A DNA stretch of 64,000 bases from Saccharomonospora piscinae (lineage in GTDB: Bacteria > Actinomycetota > Actinomycetes > Mycobacteriales > Pseudonocardiaceae), in NCBI RefSeq assembly GCF_005862235.1, contig NZ_VCEK01000002.1:186001-250000 (forward strand), read 5' to 3'. Made by a program: the position numbers and the translations under genes. Under the pieces are notes generated by a model. It made no database searches. It was not told where the DNA came from and was given only the letters and a program-made list of their open reading frames with translations. This document shows, one piece after another, positions 32,000 to 39,614 of this stretch. Each line of letters opens with the position of its first letter. Positions within the stretch are counted from its first letter, which is position 1.

Positions 32000-33861
32000 G
32001 CGGTGAGTCCTCGCACGACGGTGCGGGGTGCCAGCGCCTCCGCCCTCCGCCGCAGCAGGTCCAGCTCGTCGATGCGCCGGGCCACCTCGCGCATCGCCGT
32101 GCCGCGTTCGGCCGTCTCGGCGTCGATGACCTGCTTCACCCGTTGCGCACCGTCGCTGATCTCGGTGCGCAACTCGTGCGCCACCGCCGTGCAGCGGTCC
32201 CGCAGCTCCCGGTGGATGAGGCGCACGGTGTCCTTGCTCTCCTTGCCGTAGGCGAGGAAGAAGTCGTCCACATAGCGGTGTGCTGCCGTCCTCGCCGTGG
32301 CCTGGCGGCGTTTGAGGCGGGTGCCGCGTTCCTCGAACACGCTCTTCGCCCCGAACGCCACACCGGCGCCGAGGGAGATCGGGTTGATCAGATCCATGCC
32401 GGCCAGCGTCGTGGCGAGCCCGAACATCAGCAGGCCGCTGTAGGACCCGCGCATCCCGACGAACAGCTTCTGGCCGAGGGTGAACTTCTCCACGTTCGGC
32501 ATCCGCAGCTCGTCGAGCTCGTCCCTGGTGAGACCGTGCAGGACCGAATCCGGCTCGAACAGCTCGGAACGCGGCGGCTCGATGACGGCGGCGAGCTTGC
32601 GGGTGATCCACTCGAACCGGTCGAGCAGCCAGCCCGAGTTCGCCTCGGCCGCGCTGCGCAGGTTGTCCCGCAACCACTCCTCGAACTCCGGCCAGTCCTT
32701 CACCGGATCGGCGGTCTCGAAGTACTCGTCGGCCTCACGCAGGATGCGGCGCGTGCGATCGCGCAGGTCGTAGTCGAGATCGGCGGTGAGGTCGGCGACC
32801 TCGTCGGACAGGATGGTCTGCCAGCGCGCGGACTCCCGCTGCAGGCGATCGAGCTTGCGGCTGGCGGCGCGGTAGCGGGCGGTCAGCTCACCGTCCCCAC
32901 CCTGCTGCAACTCGGCCAGCCGCTCCCGCAGCGGCGGCACCACCCGTTCCACGGCGAGCCGGGTCAAAGCTCCGGCGCTGCGCCTGCGCAGCACGTCCAC
33001 ATTGCCCATCAGCTCGTGGTGCAGGTACGAGATCAGCGCGGGGTAGCCGGACTCGTCGTTCAGCGCGGTGTCGTTGGTCTTCGCCGCCAGCATGCGCAGC
33101 GTCGACGAGACGGGGAACAGCGCCACCGGCAGCCCGTGGTGCTCCAGCCGCGCGCGGTTGCGCTCGGCCACCCGCTGCCAGCCGGGGACGAGGTCGGTCT
33201 TGGTCAGAACCACCGCCGCGGTGGGGCAGACGGTCAGCACACGCTCCATGACGGCCAGCTCGTCCGGCGAGAGGTCGCGAGTCACGTCGCTGGCCAGCAA
33301 CACCGCGTCCGCCTGCGGCAGCGTGGCCAGCGCGGCACGGGCGTGCTCACCGCCGTCGCCGCCACAGGGCGGGGTGTCGATCAGCCGCAGCCCGGTTTCG
33401 AGCAGTTTGCGGGGCAGGCCCACCTCGACCCGCGCCACCCCGCTCCTGCGGTTCGCGTCGGCGGTCGCGTGCTCGACCGGGACCGGGATCTGGTCACCGC
33501 TGGTGAGTGCGGGAACCGCGGGGGCGGGGCCTTCGAGGACCAGGCTGTCCGCGGGCTCTGATCCGATCATCGGTGCCGGGTCGCCGGGCACCAGCATCGC
33601 GGAAGGGGATGCCGAGTACTTCACGACGGCGGGCACGGTGGTGGTGAGGTCGTCCCCCACCGCGCAGACGGCGGAGCCCAGCAGGCCGTTGAGCAGTTGA
33701 CTCTTGCCCTGCCCCGCCGCGCCGAGTACCACGACCCGGACGGCGGGCTGCGCCAGTTCCGCACGGCGGGCACGCAACCGCCCGGCGAGGTCGGCTCGGT
33801 CGTGCGCGGCGCACGACCGGATGGCCTCGTCGAGCACGTCGAGCCACGGAGTTGCCTTCAT
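31996..33861 (-). CDS. iniA: IniA-like bacterial dynamin-family GTPase
   Basis: This 621-residue dynamin-like GTPase has a full P-loop (LGAAGQGKSQLLNGL, residues 46-60), a switch region TTTVPAVV, G3 (LIDTPPCGG near residue 160) and G4 (VVLTKTDLV near residue 202). A long helical stalk follows, then a membrane-insertion hydrophobic hairpin (GLLMFGLATTLAGM, NPISLGAGVAFG) near residue 490. Size and position match M. tuberculosis IniA, 640 residues. In mycobacteria iniBAC is induced by cell-wall inhibitors such as isoniazid, and IniA is a membrane-fission dynamin. It sits between an IniB-like and an IniC-like gene, with a hairpin just before its start. Confidence 0.85.
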   Translation of the reverse strand: MKATPWLDVLDEAIRSCAAHDRADLAGRLRARRAELAQPAVRVVVLGAAGQGKSQLLNGLLGSAVCAVGDDLTTTVPAVVKYSASPSAMLVPGDPAPMIGSEPADSLVLEGPAPAVPALTSGDQIPVPVEHATADANRRSGVARVEVGLPRKLLETGLRLIDTPPCGGDGGEHARAALATLPQADAVLLASDVTRDLSPDELAVMERVLTVCPTAAVVLTKTDLVPGWQRVAERNRARLEHHGLPVALFPVSSTLRMLAAKTNDTALNDESGYPALISYLHHELMGNVDVLRRRSAGALTRLAVERVVPPLRERLAELQQGGDGELTARYRAASRKLDRLQRESARWQTILSDEVADLTADLDYDLRDRTRRILREADEYFETADPVKDWPEFEEWLRDNLRSAAEANSGWLLDRFEWITRKLAAVIEPPRSELFEPDSVLHGLTRDELDELRMPNVEKFTLGQKLFVGMRGSYSGLLMFGLATTLAGMDLINPISLGAGVAFGAKSVFEERGTRLKRRQATARTAAHRYVDDFFLAYGKESKDTVRLIHRELRDRCTAVAHELRTEISDGAQRVKQVIDAETAERGTAMREVARRIDELDLLRRRAEALAPRTVVRGLTA

Positions 33862-33897
33862 ACGATCGGACAGTGTGCCTCGTTCACGCAACGCAGT

Positions 33898-33934
33898 ACA
33901 GGCCGGGCTCGTGATATCACCGAGCCCGGCCTGT
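33898..33934 (-). terminator. perfect hairpin between iniB and iniA
   Basis: Arms of 14 bp (33898-33911 and 33921-33934, core CAGGCCGGGCTCG/CGAGCCCGGCCTG) flank a nine-base centre that is itself nearly palindromic (GTGATATCAC). On the minus strand it lies 24 bp after the iniB stop and 36 bp before the iniA start. With no T-tract it is a candidate partial terminator or processing site that would make IniB more abundant than IniA/IniC. Confidence 0.7.
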
Positions 33935-33957
33935 TATGCGCCTGATATGACTGAGAG

Positions 33958-35496
33958 TCAGCTACCGAGGCCCAGATCGCCGACGACGGGCGCGTCAGAC
34001 AGCACGTCTTCACCCTTTTCAGTGACGGTGCCCAGCGGGCTGTCACTGACCGTGTCGGTGACGTTCGAGACGCCCGGAACCTGCTCCGTCGCCTCCGTGA
34101 TGTCGCTCTTGGCCTCGCCCGCCGACTCCGGCAGCGGGTTGACCACCGGCAGCTCCGGCATCTCCGGCGTCTCGTTCGGCACCGCGAAGCCGAGGTCGCC
34201 GGGCACCGAGGTCAGGCTGGAGTGCACTTCGGACGCCAGGTCGTACACCGAGCCGCCCACGTTCGGCAGGTTCGAGTCGATGTCGGCCACCTGCAGCGGC
34301 TCGTTGATGTCCGGCACCACGTCGCGCGGCTCGGACAGTACGGCGTCGTCCACACCGGGCGCGGACGCCGCGTCCACCGGAACGGCGGGCACGTCGACGG
34401 GCACGTCGACGGGCAGGTCGGCGGCGGGCACACCGGCGGGAACGTCCACCGGCAGCTCGTCCGTGGCCGAGCGCGCCACCCCGTGCAGAGCGGCACCGCC
34501 GGAGGCCACGTAGGTGACGACCGTGCTGGCGGCGGCCTCGCTGCCCCGGGTGATCGTGTCCGTGTCGAGGGTGTCGGCGAGGTCCCCGGTGGTGTCGAGC
34601 TCGGGCACGCTCAGCGTCGGCTCACCCGTCAGGTCGACCCCGTAGGAGCCGAACGGGGTCTCCAGCGACCCGTTCACGTCGAGGCGCTCGGCGGAGACGT
34701 CCGCGACGCCCTCGGCGGTGACCGCGTCGGTCCGCAGTCCGGCACCGCCCTCCGCGCCCTGCGTGTCGGCCTGGCCGAACACGGCGGCGTCGAGGTGGTC
34801 GGTGTCCACCCCGCCGTTGCCGGTGACGCCGTCGAGGCCCGCGTCCACCATGCCGCTGCCGCTGCCCGCGAGGGTGTCGGCGTTGACCATGCCGCCGGAG
34901 CTCTCGAGGCCGACTCCGCCCATGCCGGCCGCCCGGCCCGCGACGGTGTCGGTGACGGCGCCGAGGCTCAGGCCCTCCTCGCTGAGCCGTCCCGTCGCCT
35001 CACCCGACGCCACGTCGGTGGCCCAGCGCGCGGCACCGGTCACTCCGTCGAGGCCGGCCGCGCCGCCCGCGAGCACACCACCGGCGTCGGAGGTCAGGTC
35101 CGCGGTGCCTGCCAGCTCGTCACGCTCGCCCACCGCGGCGTCCGCCACGCTACGCAGCTGCTCGATGGCACCGTCCAGGCCGCTCACGGCACCCGCCGGC
35201 TCCGTGATCGCGTCCGTGCCCGGCAGCTCGGTGTAGTCCATGACCAGCGGGACGACGTCCTGCACGTCCTCGGCCGTGATGTCGTCCAGACCGGCCATCC
35301 CCAGCGCCTTGGCGGGGTCGTGCGCGAAGGCGTCGCGCGCCGCCGCGTCGTTCAGCAGGTTCGTGACGAAGTCGTGCAGCGTCTGCTCCTGCGGGACGGC
35401 GGTCACGGGGTTCACCGGGTTTTCCACGGTGGCCGCGTGCTCGGTCTCGGTCTCCCCCTGTGCGTGGATCAAGGGATTCTCCTTCGGGTCGGACAT
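33958..35496 (-). CDS. iniB: IniB-like protein with long Val/Asp/Pro-rich tail
   Basis: The first 90 residues match the IniB N-terminal domain pattern: TLHDFVTNLLNDAAARDAFAHDP, then KALGMAGLDDITAEDVQDVVPLVMDY. The remaining 420 residues are of low complexity, rich in Gly, Ala, Val, Asp and Thr (for example VDVPAGVPAADLPVDVPVDV), with repeated GLDGVTG-like units. There is no signal peptide or membrane helix. Its length (512) suits the mycobacterial IniB (479). It precedes the two dynamin-like genes on the same strand and is divergent from an Hsp70-like gene. It is probably induced by envelope stress; its biochemical role is unknown even in mycobacteria. Confidence 0.82.
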   Translation of the reverse strand: MSDPKENPLIHAQGETETEHAATVENPVNPVTAVPQEQTLHDFVTNLLNDAAARDAFAHDPAKALGMAGLDDITAEDVQDVVPLVMDYTELPGTDAITEPAGAVSGLDGAIEQLRSVADAAVGERDELAGTADLTSDAGGVLAGGAAGLDGVTGAARWATDVASGEATGRLSEEGLSLGAVTDTVAGRAAGMGGVGLESSGGMVNADTLAGSGSGMVDAGLDGVTGNGGVDTDHLDAAVFGQADTQGAEGGAGLRTDAVTAEGVADVSAERLDVNGSLETPFGSYGVDLTGEPTLSVPELDTTGDLADTLDTDTITRGSEAAASTVVTYVASGGAALHGVARSATDELPVDVPAGVPAADLPVDVPVDVPAVPVDAASAPGVDDAVLSEPRDVVPDINEPLQVADIDSNLPNVGGSVYDLASEVHSSLTSVPGDLGFAVPNETPEMPELPVVNPLPESAGEAKSDITEATEQVPGVSNVTDTVSDSPLGTVTEKGEDVLSDAPVVGDLGLGS

Positions 35497-35763
35497 ACGT
35501 CTGTTGCCGCCGCGCGACGGCCCGGCCGACGTTATGGCCCACCCGGCCGGCCGGGCATCGGGGAAGGCACCGGGTCCTCACCGCCGCCCGCACCCCGCCC
35601 CGTTAGGGGCATTAGGGGATCGGCGGAGTGGGCGCACCGGGGATGCCGATCGGCGGCCCGGCTTTGGTACGAAAGGAGCACCGTTTCCGGGCCGTCGTCG
35701 TCGAGCCGGTCCCCCCCACAGTCACAGCCACACAGCCCACCAGCCGTGAAGGAACCGCAGCGT
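35497..35763. promoter_or_regulatory. divergent control region between iniB and the Hsp70-like gene
   Basis: This 267-bp stretch has no convincing gene. It contains a direct repeat GATCGGCGG (about 35618 and 35649), twin TTAGGGG motifs around 35604-35616, and a CCGGCCGGCCGG palindrome near 35543. On the minus strand a CATAAC (-10-like) lies near 35535. On the plus strand AAGGA precedes the ATG at 35764. These are plausible sites for the LuxR-type regulator encoded downstream; none is proven. Confidence 0.4.
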
Positions 35764-37125
35764 ATGCGCTATGTCCTGGGGATACACCTCGGCGCGACCC
35801 GCGTGAGCGCGGCGGTCTGCCGCCACCGGGGCGGGCGGTGGTGGCCCGCGGAGGTGAGCCCCGTCGGGGCGAGCACCGCGTGGGCGGAGTCCATCCTCCA
35901 CGTCTCCGAGCAGGGGGACCTGCTGGTCGGCCAGGCCGCGCTCCAGCGGGCCGCCGCGGAACCCGATCGGGTGGCCCGCGCGCCGCTGCACCGGACCGGT
36001 GACCCGGTGCCGTTCGTGCTCGGCGAACTGTCCTACCCCGCCGAGACGCTCGCGGCCGGGATGATCGGGTGGGTGGCCGACCGCGTCGCCGAGGCCGAGG
36101 CCGCGCACGCCGAGCGCATCGTCGTCACGCACCCGCCGGGCTGGTCGGCGTACCGCAGGGGGCTGCTGCACGAGGCACTCGACGCCGCCGAGCTGCCCGG
36201 GGTGCTCGCGCTTCCCAGCCCGGTCGCGGCGGCCGAGTGTCACCTCGCGCGCGAGGACGTGCCGGAGATCCCACCGGGACAGCTGCTGGCCGTGTGCGCT
36301 GTCGGGGGCGTCCACGTGGAGACCGCCCTGCTGCGCCGGACGCCGGTCGGAGTCGAACTGCTGGCTCACAGCGAGTCCGGCGAGCACGGGGCGGGGTGCA
36401 GGCTCGACGACCTGGTGGTCCGGCACGTCCTCGACCGCACGGGGATCGACCCCGGTGATCCGTTCGCGATGAGCAGGCTGCGCATGGCCTGCATCGCCGC
36501 CAAGGAGCGGCTGGCCACGACCACGGACGCGCAGGTCACCGACAGCGTCTCGCTGACGCGGCAGGAGTTCGAGGGACTGGCGCGACCCGTGCTCACCGGC
36601 GCGTTGGAGAAGCTGCGGCGGCTGGCCTCCCGCGTACCGCCCGACCAGCTCGGGGCCGCGCTGCTGGTCGGGGGCACCGCGCGTGTCCCGCTGGCGGCGA
36701 GTCTCGCCCGCACTATGCTGTCGTGCCCGGTCGTGGTCGACGACGATCCGGGGACGGCGACCAGCCGGGGTGCCGCGCTCGCGGCCCGGCCCCGGCCCCG
36801 CCCCGGGCCGGGCGCCGACGCGCGGGCCGAGGCGGGGCAGGCGATCGAGGCACCGGCGACCGACCGCGCCGGCGGCTCGGCCACGGACACGGGCTCGGGC
36901 AGCGCACGCGGTGTGGACGGGGTGGACAGGGTGGGCAGTGTGGACACCGCGCTCGTGCCGGATGTCGGCGCCGGCGCCGCGCTGGCCACGTCGAACACGG
37001 CCGGGGACGTGGAACCACCGCCGGGACGGCCGCCGGTGGAGATCACTCCGCTGGAGCCGCCCCGTCGCCGGTTCTCCCTGCCGCGCCGCGGCGGCACGAC
37101 CGACGACCGGAACGAGGAACGCTGA
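35764..37125 (+). CDS. Hsp70/actin-fold ATPase without substrate-binding domain
   Basis: This 453-residue protein has an Hsp70-type nucleotide-binding fold. Phosphate-1 GIHLGATRVSAAVC is at the N-terminus, with VVTHPPGW and LPSPVAAAECHLA (as in DnaK's EPTAAALAYG). A degenerate phosphate-2 (LLAVCAVGGVHVET) and the adenosine motif LLVGGTARVPLAASLA follow. The DnaK substrate-binding domain is absent. Instead there is a ~110-residue Ala/Arg/Gly/Asp-rich tail ending in RRFSLPRRGG. The first phosphate loop has His at a place usually held by Asp. It overlaps the LuxR-type gene by one base, so the two are coupled. It may act as a sensor or switch for that regulator. Confidence 0.83.
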   Translation: MRYVLGIHLGATRVSAAVCRHRGGRWWPAEVSPVGASTAWAESILHVSEQGDLLVGQAALQRAAAEPDRVARAPLHRTGDPVPFVLGELSYPAETLAAGMIGWVADRVAEAEAAHAERIVVTHPPGWSAYRRGLLHEALDAAELPGVLALPSPVAAAECHLAREDVPEIPPGQLLAVCAVGGVHVETALLRRTPVGVELLAHSESGEHGAGCRLDDLVVRHVLDRTGIDPGDPFAMSRLRMACIAAKERLATTTDAQVTDSVSLTRQEFEGLARPVLTGALEKLRRLASRVPPDQLGAALLVGGTARVPLAASLARTMLSCPVVVDDDPGTATSRGAALAARPRPRPGPGADARAEAGQAIEAPATDRAGGSATDTGSGSARGVDGVDRVGSVDTALVPDVGAGAALATSNTAGDVEPPPGRPPVEITPLEPPRRRFSLPRRGGTTDDRNEER

Positions 37126-39614
37126 TGCCGAGCACGGGAGCCGACGCCACGGCGCCGCCGGTCGACGAGCCGTTGCTCGACGAGCCGACCCGCGCACTGT
37201 GTACGTCGGTGGCACAGGGGTCGCTGGCTCCCGCCCGGCTCGCTGTGGTGGCGCCCGGCGGCCACGGCAAGACCGCCGTGCTCGGGCATCTCGCGCGCCG
37301 GTGCGAGGCCCACGGCGTCACCGTGGCGTGGTTCGGCGCGCCCGGCGGAGTTGACCCAGTCGACCCACGGACGGCGGAGCTCGTGCTCGTCGACGACGCG
37401 CACGAACTGTCCGACACCGCACTGGACACGCTGCGGCAGCTCGCCGAGCGCGACGGCGCGGGCCTGGTGATCGCCGCACGACCGTGGCCTCGACCGGCCG
37501 CGCTGGGCGCCGTGCTGGCACGGCTTCGCGGCCAGGTGGCACTGCGTCCGCTCGACGCGAGCCGGGTCGCCGCGCTGCTGGGGCGCGACCGGGCAGGCCT
37601 CGTGGAGACGGTGTGCACCCAGACCCTCGGTGTGCCGGGATTCGTCACCCGTCTCGCGGCGGCCCTGCGAGGGCAGAAGGCCGATGCGGAGGCCGCGCGA
37701 GGCGAGCTCGGCGCCGCCGTGCTGGACGAGTTCCGTCCCGATCTCGACCGCCTCCCGCCCGAGACGCTGTCGCTGCTGCTCGCGGCCACCTCGGGGGCGG
37801 GAATCGACGTCGACCTCCTGGCGGGGCTGCTGGACACCGACCACGACGGAGTCACCCGCGCGCTCGATGCGGCACGGGCCTGCGGGCTGCTCACCCACGA
37901 CGGCACGCCGCTGCCCCTGGTGGCCGCCGCGGTCACGGCGCTGGTACCGGAGGAGCGGCGGCTCGCCGTGTCGCAGCGGCTCGTCCGCCTGCAACTCGAT
38001 CGCGAAGGGCCCGTGCTTGAGCTGGTCCGGCCGCTGCTCGGCAGCGGACTGAGCGGCGCAGAGCCCGCCGAGGCCTTCGAAGCCGCCGCCGACGAGGCCG
38101 CCGCCGACGATCCCGTTCTGGCCGCCCGGCTGTACGCGGCGGCGGCGGAAGCCGGGCGCCCTGTCAGCGTCCTGGGCTGCCGCTGGGCCGACGCCGCCGC
38201 ACGTGCGGGCGACGTCGACACCACGCTTCGGCTGGCCGACCAGGTGATCGCGGAACCGGACGCGGCGGGTCGCGCCGACGCCGCCCGCACCGCCGCCACC
38301 GCGTGCGTCCACAAGGGACAGCTGGATCGCGCGCGCGAGCTGTACGCCTGGTCGGACACCCGGCTCGCCCGGGTCCAGGCCGCACTCGTGGCCGTCCAGC
38401 AGGGCAACGCCGGGGAGGCGGAACGCCTGCTGGCCGCGCCCGCACCGGGCGAACCACCCACTCTGCTCGCCGGTGCCCTGTCGGCGCTCGCGCGCGGGGC
38501 GATCGAGTCGGTCACCGAGGGGCCCACCCTCGCACTGTCCACTCTGGTCGATGCGGCCGAGACGCTGGAACCGGTGGGGCGTACGACCTTCCTGCCCGAC
38601 ACCCCGGCCGCGCTCGGCGCGCTGGTCGGGATGCACTGCGGCGAGTTCGCGGTGGCGAGCACGCTGCTGGAACGTGCCGTGGCCGCCGAGTCGGGGGGCA
38701 GACCCGCGCGGACCCGCCACCTGCTGCTGACCGGGTGGATCGCCCTGTTGCGCGGTGACCTCGACTCCGCGGCGCGCACCCTCCGCACGGCCGGAACCGT
38801 GGAGTCACCGAGAGACTGGCTGTTCGCGGTCGGCCTGCGGGCGGGAGTGGCCCGCCGGTCCAGCGACCTCACCACACTCCGCGCGCTCTGGGCCGACGTG
38901 CGCGAGAGCGTCATCCGGGTCCGCGTGGACGTCTTCACGATCCTGCCGTTCGGCGAACTCGCCGTGGCCGCTGCCCGGCTGGGGGAACGCGACCGGCTAG
39001 TCCACCACCTCGCCCGAGCCCGCCGCCTGCTGGCCGCGCTGGGAGACCCACCGCTCTGGTCGGCGGCACTGCACTGGAGCGGCCTGCACGCCGCGATCAC
39101 CGCCGACCGGACCGCCGAGGCCGCCGACCACGCGGGCGCGCTCGCCCACATCGCTGGGCACAGTCACCACCACAAGGCACTCGCCGAAGCCGCCGCGTGC
39201 TGGCTCGACACCCTGAGCGGCACCGTGGAGGCCGCCAGGGTGGAGTCGGCGGCCAGGGCCCTGCACGCCACCGGCCTGTGCTGGGACGCGGCGCGGCTGG
39301 CCGGGCAGGCGGCGATCCGGACCACCGACCGGAAGGCCATGGTGAGCCTGCTGGAGTGCGCACGCTCGCTGGGTGGCGCGGCGCAGGGCGGGGCACCGGC
39401 CACGACCCCACCCGACGTGCCCGCCCTCAGCGAGCGCGAACGTCAGGTGGCCGAACTGGTCGTGTCCGGCATGACCTACCGCCAGGTGGGCGACCGGCTG
39501 TTCATCTCGGCGAAGACGGTCGAGCACCACATGGCCCGGATGCGGCAACGCCTCGGGGCCACCAGCCGGGCCGACCTGCTGGCTCAGCTGCGCGGGCTGG
39601 TCACGACGCGCTGA
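37125..39614 (+). CDS. large LuxR-family ATPase regulator, IniR-like by size and position
   Basis: This 829-residue protein has an N-terminal P-loop ATPase (VAPGGHGKTA, residues 42-51; Walker B LVLVDDAHEL near 88). A long helical, TPR-like middle follows. The C-terminal helix-turn-helix (LSERERQVAELVVSGMTYRQ, then SAKTVEHHMARMRQRL) is typical of LAL/MalT-type STAND regulators. M. tuberculosis IniR (Rv0339c), beside iniBAC, has about 832 residues, so this is a likely counterpart. IniR is reported to respond to a trehalose-related signal. Whether it senses the same thing here is unknown. It is co-transcribed with the Hsp70-like gene, and its 3' end overlaps the convergent dehydrogenase gene by 14 bp. 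Confidence 0.82.
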   Translation: MPSTGADATAPPVDEPLLDEPTRALCTSVAQGSLAPARLAVVAPGGHGKTAVLGHLARRCEAHGVTVAWFGAPGGVDPVDPRTAELVLVDDAHELSDTALDTLRQLAERDGAGLVIAARPWPRPAALGAVLARLRGQVALRPLDASRVAALLGRDRAGLVETVCTQTLGVPGFVTRLAAALRGQKADAEAARGELGAAVLDEFRPDLDRLPPETLSLLLAATSGAGIDVDLLAGLLDTDHDGVTRALDAARACGLLTHDGTPLPLVAAAVTALVPEERRLAVSQRLVRLQLDREGPVLELVRPLLGSGLSGAEPAEAFEAAADEAAADDPVLAARLYAAAAEAGRPVSVLGCRWADAAARAGDVDTTLRLADQVIAEPDAAGRADAARTAATACVHKGQLDRARELYAWSDTRLARVQAALVAVQQGNAGEAERLLAAPAPGEPPTLLAGALSALARGAIESVTEGPTLALSTLVDAAETLEPVGRTTFLPDTPAALGALVGMHCGEFAVASTLLERAVAAESGGRPARTRHLLLTGWIALLRGDLDSAARTLRTAGTVESPRDWLFAVGLRAGVARRSSDLTTLRALWADVRESVIRVRVDVFTILPFGELAVAAARLGERDRLVHHLARARRLLAALGDPPLWSAALHWSGLHAAITADRTAEAADHAGALAHIAGHSHHHKALAEAAACWLDTLSGTVEAARVESAARALHATGLCWDAARLAGQAAIRTTDRKAMVSLLECARSLGGAAQGGAPATTPPDVPALSERERQVAELVVSGMTYRQVGDRLFISAKTVEHHMARMRQRLGATSRADLLAQLRGLVTTR

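Noticed and set aside
36366-38720. Long antisense frames across the Hsp70-like and LuxR genes
   Set aside because: No domain motif; they mirror the GC bias of the true genes.
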